64,000 bases of DNA from Erwinia aphidicola (GTDB lineage Bacteria > Pseudomonadota > Gammaproteobacteria > Enterobacterales > Enterobacteriaceae), in assembly GCF_014773485.1 (NCBI RefSeq), contig NZ_JACXBP010000006.1, positions 358,345 to 422,344 of the forward strand, in the 5' to 3' direction. The position numbers and the translations under genes are program-made. Shown here piece after piece: positions 28,901-35,390 of the stretch; position 1 is the first letter of the stretch, and each line of letters begins with the position of its first letter. A model generated the notes under the pieces. That model ran no database searches and was not told the origin of the DNA. It saw only the letters and a list, made by a program, of their open reading frames with translations.

Positions 28901-30021
28901 TCATCAGCGGGTTGATACTCCAGAAGCAGCTCTGAACCGGATAGATCAATATTAAATCGATTGTTGATGCTGAGCTGGCAACCTTCCAACGAGAAAGGCG
29001 CATCCTTGAGATAAGCCTGGGAAAAGTTAACATTCAAATGTTGAATGCCAGTCTGTCTGATAACTTCATAAATCGGCAGCTGAGTATGGCGCAATTTTCC
29101 CGACGCTTTGATTTTTCGGATATAATTGATGCTTAGCTGATATATATCACGAAACGTCGACTCAGCAGAGAGGCTCAGAGGAAAAATCCCCATATTCACC
29201 TGAGCGCCGTAATACATCTCACTGCCGCCATCAATAGACACTGGATAGCCAATACAGACCGATTTCTCCTCTGACATTCTGGCAAGAAGGGTTGCCCATA
29301 ATGTTTTAAAAATCAGGAAATGGCTCGCGTATTTCACACCGGACTTCAGACTATTCCACTGAGTATAAGGGATGTGAAAACGAACCTCAGACGAGTGTAT
29401 CTGACCTGGTAGGGTGTTCTGATGGATTTTTGGAATATCATTAACTTTTTGACAACCCGCCAGCATCTCTTGCCAAAAATCCACTGAATTAAATTCAGTG
29501 CGCAGGCGTGATATCTCTTGCTTGAAACGGGCATTCTGTTCATCGATGGTTTCTCTGTTATTGCGACCGAACGGCTGTTGGCCCCGGTGATTATAATAGT
29601 GAGATAACGCGTCAATAAACTCCTGCCCCGAAAGGCCATCGAGGAGGGTATGATGCAGGATGACAATCAAATCATGGTGATGCGCATCGTGCCTTACCAG
29701 CAAGAAGCGGCAGAGTGGGCCACTACGCAGGTCAAAGGGGGCCTTTACTCGCGCGGACAGATCGCACGACGGGTCAAGCTGCTCAAGTATGATACTTTTA
29801 TTACCCGGCACCCAACGGAGTTGGTCGCCGCTATCACTCAGCACGTGACTAAACAGAATATTTTCTTCGACTAACTTTGCAATCGCATTTTCCAGACGTG
29901 CGATATCTAATGGCCCATTTATCGCCTGATCGACGACTAAATTATACTCACAGGATTTCGGATTGATTAAGAATTCATTCCAGAAAGTTTCAGTATATGG
30001 CGATACCGAAAAACCAATCAT
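19927..30021 (-). CDS. Three-module non-ribosomal peptide synthetase with starter C domain and thioesterase
   Basis: A 3364-residue multienzyme predicted to assemble a tripeptide, probably acylated. Domain order by motif: C1 (HHTLLDG, about residue 124), A1 (TSGTTGRPKG, about 600), T1 (LGGDSI, about 983), C2 (HHIAFDGWS, about 1175), A2 (TSGSGGTPKG, about 1640), T2 (LGGNSL, about 2026), C3 (HHLAFDGWS, about 2216), A3 (TSGSTGAPKG, about 2690), T3 (AGGTSI, about 3077) and a type I thioesterase (GWSLGG, about 3204, with LLDSF and CHHH for Asp and His). Each T domain keeps its phosphopantetheine serine. No epimerisation, methylation or heterocyclisation motif is seen. Specificity residues read by eye against GrsA: A1 DAYFIMLVS-K, A2 DLWLVVAIF-K, A3 DIFNVVTIW-K; none matches a code I can name, so substrates are open. 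A C domain at the very start implies fatty-acyl priming or acceptance from another enzyme. Serratia serrawettin synthetases are the functional model for a lipopeptide enzyme near motility genes. No transporter, MbtH or phosphopantetheinyl transferase is adjacent. The first 1 kb is more AT-rich than the rest. Confidence 0.93.
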   Translation of the reverse strand: MIGFSVSPYTETFWNEFLINPKSCEYNLVVDQAINGPLDIARLENAIAKLVEENILFSHVLSDSGDQLRWVPGNKSIILEQLDPSCDLSARVKAPFDLRSGPLCRFLLVRHDAHHHDLIVILHHTLLDGLSGQEFIDALSHYYNHRGQQPFGRNNRETIDEQNARFKQEISRLRTEFNSVDFWQEMLAGCQKVNDIPKIHQNTLPGQIHSSEVRFHIPYTQWNSLKSGVKYASHFLIFKTLWATLLARMSEEKSVCIGYPVSIDGGSEMYYGAQVNMGIFPLSLSAESTFRDIYQLSINYIRKIKASGKLRHTQLPIYEVIRQTGIQHLNVNFSQAYLKDAPFSLEGCQLSINNRFNIDLSGSELLLEYQPADDGFDFRLRYRTDLFDEHQMVEMSEQYCDLLNAALQQPDRPLSDFPLITAQQESRLRDQWSSEPEVVIQSCTTLLSGFELHASRHPERIALHDEQGSLSYGELSQRVDRLASQLHTAFRQLTGEPMLSETLIPLFIERTNDAVIGMLAIMKAGGAYVPLDPHTPQQRLSWILQDVASPIILTQTSLQDRARTGAENIHCLLIDALAPCNDDEPVVHLPRIDNRQLAYVIYTSGTTGRPKGTLCEHRGAINTILGHTRRILADERGVLNCLQFATLAFDAHVYEVFIALHNGHSLHIASEQQRKDLQQLTQQMAAWQIHFCFLPPALLSTCPAFPESVRYIGMGGESVAEEVLNHYLAQGMRVSNLYGPTEASVSVSVNLYQHNGARNIGCSIDNMRCYVVDERGHILPTGVVGDLCLSGIGLARGYLNLPELTASTFTDNLLEEGENYQRFYRSGDKARRLPDGSMEYCGRQDQQVKIHGHRIELGEIESVMRAIPGVQGAVAAVQSEPVLQLRAWYVLSPGSTLTAEKIIQVLKLQLPLYMIPGAMRAIAAIPLTLNSKVDYKALPEPQSVDSCTHYRAPANALESQLLALLNQLLKCQAGTDDHFFALGGDSILAIRYCHEIYKRTGLHVSPLTLSEYPTVATLSHQLALSNETVPQVTIPAMGRDSGPLSFQQSQLWFMAQLSAQATHYLTPLMLQLDPTIDCERLTISLQALVARHQVLRSLIVQDEQGEASQQVTPQTLTVAQKHLPTEDHVTASVEQALQQPFDLKREIPIRATIYHYQDVSGTARIACLLVFHHIAFDGWSLNVVMRELDDLYQYFGKTASADPVVPERQYLDYALWQQQQAANQQSALDFWLRALDGLQPLDIPMDFSRPAFADVRGDNVEVLLPAALIEALRALARRQGVTLHAVTLAGFVLLLSRYTGQDDVVVGSPLANRGQAELENLIGFFVNTLPLRHQLDNQLSVAEFIRQVADNTRQVQQHQDMSLKQLVDHLAIARDFSHHPLFQVMFSLESEEHSDAVPQWLSLVDLSEKERTAKFDLTLTLKPCQEGMRARFNFASALFRKSTISRLAHYYLQMLQQLIEHEERPLAAAGLGAGIALSPPKAAFDYHFERPLHQDFIRHAQQNPQAAALFDDRGEMSYGELYQAAQMLATQLRLQGEVTGEAVAILADKGRQQPVAILAVLMCGKAFLPMDKAWPLQRRLAVMAQAGINTVLSSEAWATEAVKVILLDRRGLASELPLAEQLLPPVEVAANDLAYIIFTSGSGGTPKGVAIEHRSAVNTLEGVQRRFSIDKHDRSLALSAMSFDLAIWDIFAPLSVGGAVVMPAEQHRASPQAWYQLMMSHRVTLWLSAPALLELLLDYVINAGSLDRPRPALRLVMVGGDWIATSLPERCRQWAPGCQFCSAGGATEAAIFSILYEVPPEKVLTVSIPYGRALPHEQFYVLDRWLRPVPEGVKGELFIAGEGLARGYYHDEERTNASFFWHHQLQQRVYRTGDYGRFLSDGNIEFMGRIDQQVKINGYRVELGEIENVVLAYPRITGCCVILTSAPQRVLVAYITASEEIDIVLLLQQLRAQLPQYMVPKTIMQLEQIPLTLNGKVARDLLPPAVPQAQAFVEAASHEETICCDIWRELLNVEPIGVEDNFFALGGNSLLAIQASYQLSRRLKKQVTLSEIGQYPTIRSLCTYLAQSGPQTAGISIPAQQRDRWPLSYSQMQLWFIENLNGGSNLYHVPMLFRLAPGTDIDACCHSLQAIVARHEVLRSVIHQQQAQLAESVRTDAALEVARMMLAAGEWPRQLQQDIDRPFNLSTEIPTRATIYQVYEGNTLDVYCLVVIHHLAFDGWSQALFIRELAELYPACCLGSTLPLSAPALQYGDYACWQREYLDSGRAQALKNFWRDKLHNWQPLELPLDYPRPAKVDHRGANYCIRLPTELGAQCEHFVQQHGVTPFALFLASFNLLLSYFSGQQDILVGTPVANRPTEEVHNVIGFFVNTLPLRSQIDDDITLAAYIQGVFDQVMEIQQYQGLPLDQLIDMMKVPRDLASHPLFQVMFLLEDEEVNPSFPDWLIPQSLNKNYQVAKFDMTLSVQKKTEGTQLIFNYATALFSAETIEYLARYYLRILQQLVNHSRLHIKEMHLIDSADVLRQRAEWQSSLPQYDFERAIHHDFIQHARRQPQRVALIDSEGALSYGELYQAALHLSLQLRQFTDMEAETIAVMVDKGRAQIIAVMAILMAGRAYLPLDGSWPERRRRAIISQSQSRVIISSAPWQCTDNARLLAIDSHGCVAELPQPQPGEPVFAASGELAYVIFTSGSTGAPKGVAVEHRGAVNSIVDTLRQLSIGPHDRGLALSALSFDISAFDIFGILSAGATMVIPSEAQRYQPDAWHRLMIEHDVTFWNSAPSVMTLLVEYLESGVQPGASWPALRNVVLVGEVISRQLPARIRQWQPHCRISSTGGATESSIWSIIYEIPDGPILAPSVPYGKAMAHQRFYVLDRHMRILPPCLPGEQYIGGAGVAREYYRNRTLTDERFIWHPVLGERLYRTGDAGRYLPDGNLEFLGRMDFQVKLNGYRVELGEVEDCAMAFSPIKSCCAIVRNDDSQQRLVLYYVCEEPLVEVELLEFMSQQLPLYMIPTALVRLDALPLSSSGKLDRKALPAPASSSETDYVAPKNALEAQLCALWQETLHCERIGMTDDFFRAGGTSIIAISLCIRLAEILGSPVPVVKLFQCRTLKNLLASQHNSLVIALNTPTPGASALWMIHPALVGAEAFYPFAQAFQGRINCFGIDNYNLYHRPPIDSLSTLAARYLDEMTAHGLLSGSSPVQIVGWSLGGLIALEVAALLEARGVGQVSLYLLDSFYQQAVGEQPSSDLLSALGITAEAAQRAMAIAGTEQRLAQGVISRRLMTTRVTLFKATQPNPQLPDDVMRELLAVQDNGLQQVCEDLTVIPLACHHHNILQCAEEIGEVIIRNKEGIALDKATELLQRADR

Positions 30022-30357
30022 ATTAACTCCATTTAAATAAATACAAACTTTTACTCTCGAATTTCTGCCGGAGTATGTTTAGAAATTAACAATAAATACG
30101 CCTAATTTCACACAAACAACTTATCTTAAAAAATGATGATAAATAAAATTATATTTTAGAAAAATAAGAAAAGAGCAGAGTTCACCAACGTCATAAGTTT
30201 GATTAACATAAAATGACGTAAGTTATGGCGAATTTTCCGATTTACAGAGAGGGGGGGATAATTTTCGGTCAACGTGGTGAGCTAAAAAACCTTTGTCAGG
30301 GCATCAACAGGCACGGCAAGCCCCGCCCCTGCACTCGTTGAGGGGATCAATAGCAGA
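30022..30357 (-). promoter_or_regulatory. AT-rich NRPS upstream region
   Basis: No gene is visible here. The first 220 bp before the NRPS start are very AT-rich, the kind of DNA often silenced by H-NS. An inverted repeat ACGTCAT (30188-30194) and ATGACGT (30213-30219), 18 bases apart, is a candidate operator. I cannot pick one promoter among the many A/T-rich hexamers. Confidence 0.4.
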
Positions 30358-30375
30358 GGTCGGGCATGCCCGACC
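30358..30375 (-). terminator. Perfect palindrome after the Lrp-type gene
   Basis: GGTCGGGCATGCCCGACC (30358-30375) is an 18-base perfect palindrome five bases after the stop codon of the Lrp-type regulator, a probable terminator stem. It resembles the GGGTCGACC repeat family in sequence and in the ACCCGCTG that follows it. Confidence 0.5.
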
Positions 30376-30380
30376 CGCTG

Positions 30381-30887
30381 TTAAAATTCAACCTGCGTAT
30401 GGCGAGCGATCAGCGAGCGTAGCGGCACGCTGCTTTTCATAATCGGTGACTTGATCACGATATAGCTGAAGTACTTGTCGATGCCGACCTTGGCATCCAG
30501 CAGTCCTTCAATAACTTCCTGATAGTGCTCAATACTGCGGGTGATAAAGCGCAGCAGATAGTCGTAGCCGCCGGTGATCAGATGGCACTCCATCAGCTCG
30601 TCCACTTCGCGGATCGCATTTTCGAACTTGAGGAAATCTTCGCGTCGGTGACCGGAGAGCGTCACTTCGGTGAACACCGTGACTGAATCGGTGATTTTAG
30701 TCAGATTAATATGCGCTTCATAACCGGTGATAAAGCCCGCAGTTTCCAGACGCTTCACGCGTTGCAGGCAGGGGCTGGGCGAAAGCCCGACGGCGTCGGC
30801 AAGATTGACATTGCTGATACGGCCATCTTTCTGTAGCTGTACCAGAATGTTGATGTCGATACGGTCCAGTTTCATTAAGCCGTTCAT
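30381..30887 (-). CDS. Lrp/AsnC-family transcriptional regulator
   Basis: A 168-residue feast/famine regulator. I choose the ATG at 30887 (MNGLMKLDRIDINILVQLQK), which has GAGGGG just upstream; an ATG four codons earlier overlaps that site. The N-terminal helix-turn-helix (DGRISNVNLADAVGLSPSPC then LQRVKRLE) matches Lrp closely. The C-terminal RAM domain (ECHLITGGYDYLLRFITRSI) is the oligomerisation and ligand domain. It is the last gene of the minus-strand catabolic set, after the GabT-like aminotransferase. Local Lrp-type regulators of this kind normally respond to the substrate or an amino-acid product of the neighbouring pathway; that role is inferred here. Confidence 0.88.
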   Translation of the reverse strand: MNGLMKLDRIDINILVQLQKDGRISNVNLADAVGLSPSPCLQRVKRLETAGFITGYEAHINLTKITDSVTVFTEVTLSGHRREDFLKFENAIREVDELMECHLITGGYDYLLRFITRSIEHYQEVIEGLLDAKVGIDKYFSYIVIKSPIMKSSVPLRSLIARHTQVEF

Positions 30888-30921
30888 AAAACCCCTCATT
30901 GGTTCACGTCACCCAGATGGT

Positions 30922-30970
30922 ATAGCACGCTTAATCACTGGTACGCCAGTGATTTAACATCGCGTGCTAT
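30922..30970. promoter_or_regulatory. Nested palindrome before the Lrp-type gene
   Basis: Outer arms ATAGCACGC (30922-30930) and GCGTGCTAT (30962-30970) enclose inner arms ATCACTGG (30934-30941) and CCAGTGAT (30946-30953). All arms match perfectly. It lies 35 bp upstream of the regulator start, within the 131-bp gap after the aminotransferase gene, and is a good candidate operator for autoregulation, or an attenuator-like structure. Confidence 0.55.
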
Positions 30971-31018
30971 CCGGGCGTAATTATCAATAAAAGCAATAAT
31001 ATCAATGAGGAAGAGTGG

Positions 31019-32335
31019 TCAACCCAGGCGTCCGGTGGCGCGTGCCAGGGCGATATCAAAGATATGCAGCGCCTCTTCCAGCTGTGAGTCGCTGGTCACC
31101 AGCGGGGCAAGGAAGCGCACGGTATTACGCTGCAGGCCACACTTGATCAGCAGCAGCCCCTCCTGGCAGGCGCAGTCGAGGATCTTCTGCGTCAGCGCCG
31201 CATCGGGCTGTTTGCTTTCGAAGTCGATGATCTCCACCGCCTGCATAAAGCCAATGCCGCGCACCTCGCCGATGCAGGCATATTTATCCGCCAGCTGCTG
31301 CAGGCGCGCACTCATCTGCTCGCCGAGCTGGTTCGCGCGCTCCAGCAGGTTGTCGTGCTCAAACAGATCGAGCACCGCCAGCGCAGCCGCGCAGCCCAGC
31401 GCGTTACCGCCGTAGGTGCCACCGAGGCCGCCAGGGGTTGGCGCATCCATAATCGCCGCTTTACCCACCACACCGGAGATCGGCAGCCCGCCGCCGAGGC
31501 TTTTCGCCACGGTCACCAGGTCCGGCACCATCCCGGTGTGCTGGAAGCCAAACATCTTGCCGGTACGACCAAAGCCGGTCTGCACTTCGTCACAGATCAG
31601 CAGAATGCCGTGGCGGGTGGTGATCTCACGCAGCGCCTGCATAAACGCCGGGGAAGCCGGCAGGAAGCCGCCATCGCCCTGCACCGGCTCGATGATTATT
31701 GCCGCTACGCGCTCCGGCAGGATCTGCACCGCAAACAGGGTATCCAGCGCTTTTAAGCAGTCCGCTTCGGAAACGCCGTGGAACGCGTTCGGGAACGGCA
31801 CGCGGTAAATATCGCCGGGGAACGGGCCGAAGTTCTGCTTATACGGCTGGCTCATGCCGGTTAAGGTCACCCCCAATAAGGTACGGCCGTGGAATGCACC
31901 GTCAAAGGCAATAATGCCGGGGCGATTGGTGTGCGCACGGGCAATCTTCACCGCGTTCTCTACCGCTTCCGCGCCGCTGGTAAAGAACACGCTTTTGAAC
32001 TCTTCACCGCCGCCAATCAGCTTATTCAGGCGTTTTGCCAGCTCGATATAGCCCGGGTACGCTGCCACCTGGAAACAGGCGTGGGAAACCAACTGCAGCT
32101 GCCGGGTGACGGCATTAATCACTGCCGGATGGCTGTGGCCGACGTTTAATACGCCGATGCCGCCAACGAAATCTAAATAGCGATTACCTTCCACATCCCA
32201 CACTTCGGAACCTTTGCCTTTGGCAATCACAATCGGGTGCGCGGTGACCACGCCGCGCGGCACGTTTTCGGCACGGGCGTCCAGTAACAGGGCGTTATCA
32301 GAAAATGTCTGCTGCTCAGCCAGTAAATTATGCAT
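31019..32335 (-). CDS. Class III aminotransferase, GabT-like
   Basis: A 438-residue PLP enzyme of the 4-aminobutyrate/ornithine aminotransferase family, expected to move a terminal amino group from an omega-amino acid to 2-oxoglutarate. I start at ATG 32335 (MHNLLAEQQTFSD) because GAGG lies six bases upstream; longer in-frame starts lack a site. Family marks: EVWDVEGNRYLDFVGGIGVL, the PLP-contact TSGAEAVENAVKIARA, ICDEVQTGFGRTG with the cofactor Asp, and Lys of VTVAKSLGGG (about residue 277). It resembles E. coli GabT throughout. In this cluster it would turn a GABA-like intermediate into a semialdehyde for the downstream dehydrogenases. True substrate unproven. Confidence 0.88.
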   Translation of the reverse strand: MHNLLAEQQTFSDNALLLDARAENVPRGVVTAHPIVIAKGKGSEVWDVEGNRYLDFVGGIGVLNVGHSHPAVINAVTRQLQLVSHACFQVAAYPGYIELAKRLNKLIGGGEEFKSVFFTSGAEAVENAVKIARAHTNRPGIIAFDGAFHGRTLLGVTLTGMSQPYKQNFGPFPGDIYRVPFPNAFHGVSEADCLKALDTLFAVQILPERVAAIIIEPVQGDGGFLPASPAFMQALREITTRHGILLICDEVQTGFGRTGKMFGFQHTGMVPDLVTVAKSLGGGLPISGVVGKAAIMDAPTPGGLGGTYGGNALGCAAALAVLDLFEHDNLLERANQLGEQMSARLQQLADKYACIGEVRGIGFMQAVEIIDFESKQPDAALTQKILDCACQEGLLLIKCGLQRNTVRFLAPLVTSDSQLEEALHIFDIALARATGRLG

Positions 32336-32471
32336 TGTATGCCTCATTGACGTGAAAATGATGAATTGCCCCAGCGGGCATCTGCCAAGTATCGCAATAA
32401 GCCGGACCATTAAGCTGCCGTTCCGGGAGCGGCAGCAGCATTAACTTTCGTAATTCGGGCTAATCTTTCGG

Positions 32472-33605
32472 TTAAATTTCTGGCCCGAGCGTTTCCTGCA
32501 CCAGCGCGCAATACCAGCGGATGCCGAACGGGATCAGCGCATCGTTAAAATCATATTCGGAGTGGTGCAGCGGGCGGCTGTCGGCACTGCCCAGCCACAG
32601 ATAGGCACCGGGTTTTGCCTGCAACATAAACGAGAAATCTTCCGAGGTCAGCGCCGGTTTAGGCGCCTCGGCGTGCGCCAGCCCGGCACGTGCCGCCGCA
32701 CATAATGCGGTGGCCGCCTGCTCAGCGCCGTTAATGGTTGCCGGATAGTAACGGTCATATTGCACCGCAGCCGTCAGGCCGTGGGCGGCGGTGACGTGCT
32801 GCGCCAGCTCGCGCATGCGCTGCTCAATGCGGTCCTGCACGGCGCTGTCAAAGCTGCGCACCGTGCCGCTCAGCGTGGCCTGCGCCGGGATCATATTGTG
32901 CGAGAAGCCGCCGTTGATGCGCGTAACCGTCAGCACCGCCGGGTCGCACGGGTCAAGATCGCGGCTGACGATGGTGTGCAGGGCCACCACCAGCTCGCTG
33001 GTCGCCAGCAGCGTGTCCGGCGTCAACTGCGGCTGCGCGGCATGCCCGCCGCCGCCCTCAACGCGGATAGAAAACGCATCGCCCGCGCCCATGATAGGCC
33101 CCGGGCGCGTCTGCACCACGCCGAGCGGCAGCTGCGGCCAGTTGTGAATGGCGTAAACCTCGTCACAGGGGAAGCGCTCGAACAGGCCGTCGTCGATCAT
33201 TGCCTGCGCGCCTGCCAGCCCCTCTTCTGCCGGTTGGAAGATGAAATTCACCGTGCCGTCGAACTGCGCATCGGCGGCGAGCGCCTGCGCTGCGCCGAGC
33301 AGCATCACCGTGTGGCCGTCATGGCCGCAGGCGTGGCAGACGTTCGGCTGCTGGCTTTTCCACGGCTGGGTGCCGTTATCGGCCATCGGCAGCGCATCCA
33401 TATCGGCGCGCAGGCCGACGGCACGCGGGCTGGTGCCGCGCTTCAGCACCCCGACTACACCGGTTTTACCGATGCCCTGATAGACTTCCAGCCCCAGCCG
33501 GGCCAGGAATTCCGCCACCAGCCCGCTGGTGCGGTGCTCCTGATAGCCCAGCTCCGGGTGCTGGTGCAGATCGCGCCGCAGCGCCACTAATGCCGCAATA
33601 TCCAT
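32472..33605 (-). CDS. M20-family amidohydrolase (hippurate hydrolase-like)
   Basis: A 377-residue zinc peptidase/amidohydrolase expected to split an N-acyl or amide bond. I start at 33605 (MDIAALVALRRDLHQHPELG), one base after the stop of the preceding gene. Metal ligands are visible in CHACGHDGHTVMLLG and FQPAEEGLAG, with a further His in IHNWPQLPLG; GGGGHAAQPQ and SEDFSFML are conserved. Family members act on N-acetyl or N-benzoyl amino acids, indole-acetyl conjugates and similar compounds. Here it may free an amine or amino acid from a conjugate imported by the ABC system. Confidence 0.88.
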   Translation of the reverse strand: MDIAALVALRRDLHQHPELGYQEHRTSGLVAEFLARLGLEVYQGIGKTGVVGVLKRGTSPRAVGLRADMDALPMADNGTQPWKSQQPNVCHACGHDGHTVMLLGAAQALAADAQFDGTVNFIFQPAEEGLAGAQAMIDDGLFERFPCDEVYAIHNWPQLPLGVVQTRPGPIMGAGDAFSIRVEGGGGHAAQPQLTPDTLLATSELVVALHTIVSRDLDPCDPAVLTVTRINGGFSHNMIPAQATLSGTVRSFDSAVQDRIEQRMRELAQHVTAAHGLTAAVQYDRYYPATINGAEQAATALCAAARAGLAHAEAPKPALTSEDFSFMLQAKPGAYLWLGSADSRPLHHSEYDFNDALIPFGIRWYCALVQETLGPEI

Positions 33606-33606
33606 C

Positions 33607-34533
33607 TCAATATCCCTGTTCGCGGTCGACCACGCCGACCATGGGTTCACCGCGTTCATAGCGGCGAATATTGTCCAGCAGCGCTTTTACCGCGCTCTCC
33701 GGCTGGGTCTGGCTGGCAATGTGCGGCGTCAGCCAGATGGCCGGATGCTGCCAGAAGGCGTGCCCGGCGGGCAGCGGTTCCGGGGCGGTAACATCAACCA
33801 CCGCCGCGCTCAGCTGCTGACGGTCGAGGGCAGCCACTAAGTCGTCATGATTGAGCTGCGCCCCGCGCCCGACCTGCACCAGCGCCGCGCCGGGCGGCAG
33901 CTGACTGAAAAGGTCGGCATTGAGCATCCCTTCGGTGCTGGCGGTGAGCGGCAGCAGGCAGATCAGGATATCGCTGCGCGCAAGAAACTCAGCCAGCCGC
34001 TGGTTACCGGCAAAGCACTGCACGCCGGGCAGATCGCGTGGGGTGCGGCTCCAGCCTGCGCAGTCAAACCCGAGCGCCACCAGCGGTTTTAGCACCGCCT
34101 CGCCCAGCGCGCCGAGGCCCATCACGCCAACGCGCCGCTTGCCGGCGGTCTGTACCGGGTGCGTCTGCCAGATGCCCGCGCGCTGCTGTTGCAAATAGCG
34201 CGGCATATCGCGATGCAGGCCAAGCACGGCAAAGGTCACATACTCCACCATGCCGCTGGTCAGGCCCGGCTCGATCATACGCACCACCGGCAGCTGCGGC
34301 GGCAGACTGGCGTAATCGAACTGGTCTGCACCCGCCCCGACGGAAAACAGCACCTTCAGGTTGGGAAACTGCTGCATGATATTGTCCGGCGGCACCCACG
34401 CGACCAGGTACTCCACCTCATGCGGGTTGCCAAACTCCGGCCACAGCCGGAAGCTGGCCGCCGGGGCCATTTCCGCCACCAGCGCGGCCCACTTCTGCCC
34501 GCGCTCGGGCTCTGATTTGTAGACAATATTCAT
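33607..34533 (-). CDS. D-2-hydroxyacid dehydrogenase (GhrA-like)
   Basis: A 308-residue NAD(P)-dependent reductase resembling E. coli GhrA, which reduces glyoxylate and hydroxypyruvate. The start at 34533 (MNIVYKSEPERGQKW) overlaps the stop of the GNAT gene as TGATG; a longer frame runs into that gene. The Rossmann motif is GVMGLGALGEAV, and the catalytic triad is Arg in QVGRGAQL, Glu in TAPEPLP and His in LTPHIASQ. The C-terminal VDREQGY matches the GhrA end VDRARGY. In this operon it may clear a glyoxylate-like by-product of amine oxidation. Confidence 0.87.
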   Translation of the reverse strand: MNIVYKSEPERGQKWAALVAEMAPAASFRLWPEFGNPHEVEYLVAWVPPDNIMQQFPNLKVLFSVGAGADQFDYASLPPQLPVVRMIEPGLTSGMVEYVTFAVLGLHRDMPRYLQQQRAGIWQTHPVQTAGKRRVGVMGLGALGEAVLKPLVALGFDCAGWSRTPRDLPGVQCFAGNQRLAEFLARSDILICLLPLTASTEGMLNADLFSQLPPGAALVQVGRGAQLNHDDLVAALDRQQLSAAVVDVTAPEPLPAGHAFWQHPAIWLTPHIASQTQPESAVKALLDNIRRYERGEPMVGVVDREQGY

Positions 34534-35381
34534 CAGGCCATCGCCTGGCTCATTAGCCCGAATGCCTGCATGCCACCGCTCTCCGGCTGCCAGGGTTGCC
34601 CTTTGACCATGGTGGTTGGCGCATCCACTTCTACCAGCCCCAGCGTATTCAGCCACGGGCCAAGCCCGGCCGAACGGTCGCTATCAATGCGCACAAACTG
34701 CCCCGCCACGCCGCTTAGCAGCTCGCTGACCAGCAGTTTAGCGTTAGCGAGATTGCGCGCCACAATCGGCCCGATGGCATAGCCGTGACCGAAGCGGCGC
34801 AGGCTGGCGAACCCGGCAGCGGTACCGTTCTCCTCCAGCACCAGGAAGCGTTCGGCGCGCTCAAGCAGATGAGTGATCAACAGCGGGCGCTGCTGGCCGT
34901 GCGCCTGGCGGTCGAGCGCGGTCAGCAGCGCGGCATCCTGGAGGCCCGCGCTGCGCATCCGCTGCTGCGGCCCGCAGGCGATGGCCGCTACCGGAGCCAG
35001 TTCGCGGCACTGGTGCTGCTCAACGTGGCCGGTAGCGACAAATCCGAGTTTTTCATACAGCGGCTGCCCGGCGGCGGTGGCGTGCAGGCGCACGTTGCTG
35101 CCTTCAAGCCTGGCCAGCGCCGCCTGCATCAGCTGTTTGCCAATGCCGCGCCCCTGCTGAGCATCATCGACAATCACCAGGCCAAGGGTGGCGTAATCCT
35201 TGCCCCAGCGCCAGAACAGGAGGGTACCAACCAGCGTCCCGTGCTCTTCCGCCGCCAGCCCTTCCCCCAGCAAAAGCGCCTGCTGCCAGTCCGCGCGCCG
35301 GTGCGGCCACTTAAGCTGCTGGGTAAGCGCATAAGCCGCATCCAGATGGGTTTCGTTCATTGCTTTGATTTCAAGAGTCAT
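34533..35381 (-). CDS. GNAT acetyltransferase with extra C-terminal domain
   Basis: A 282-residue protein with an N-terminal GNAT fold (residues about 1-125); the acetyl-CoA loop is QQGRGIGKQLMQAAL and LYEKLGFVATG is the usual motif B. The C-terminal 150 residues (RRFGHGYAIGPIVARNLANA) look like the second GNAT-like domain of the YitH-type family. The start is ATG 35381, with AGGA six bases away; GTG 35384 would be too close. It may acetylate a polyamine-like substrate or product. Overlap with its downstream neighbour shows operon membership. Confidence 0.8.
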   Translation of the reverse strand: MTLEIKAMNETHLDAAYALTQQLKWPHRRADWQQALLLGEGLAAEEHGTLVGTLLFWRWGKDYATLGLVIVDDAQQGRGIGKQLMQAALARLEGSNVRLHATAAGQPLYEKLGFVATGHVEQHQCRELAPVAAIACGPQQRMRSAGLQDAALLTALDRQAHGQQRPLLITHLLERAERFLVLEENGTAAGFASLRRFGHGYAIGPIVARNLANAKLLVSELLSGVAGQFVRIDSDRSAGLGPWLNTLGLVEVDAPTTMVKGQPWQPESGGMQAFGLMSQAMA

Positions 35382-35390
35382 CACTGTTCC

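Noticed and set aside
19927..30021. Siderophore synthetase
   Set aside because: No salicylate/DHB-activating domain, heterocyclisation domain, TonB receptor or Fur-like box adjacent.
32760..33590. 276-codon frame opposite the M20 amidohydrolase gene
   Set aside because: His/Arg/Ala-rich mirror of a GC-rich gene; no family features.
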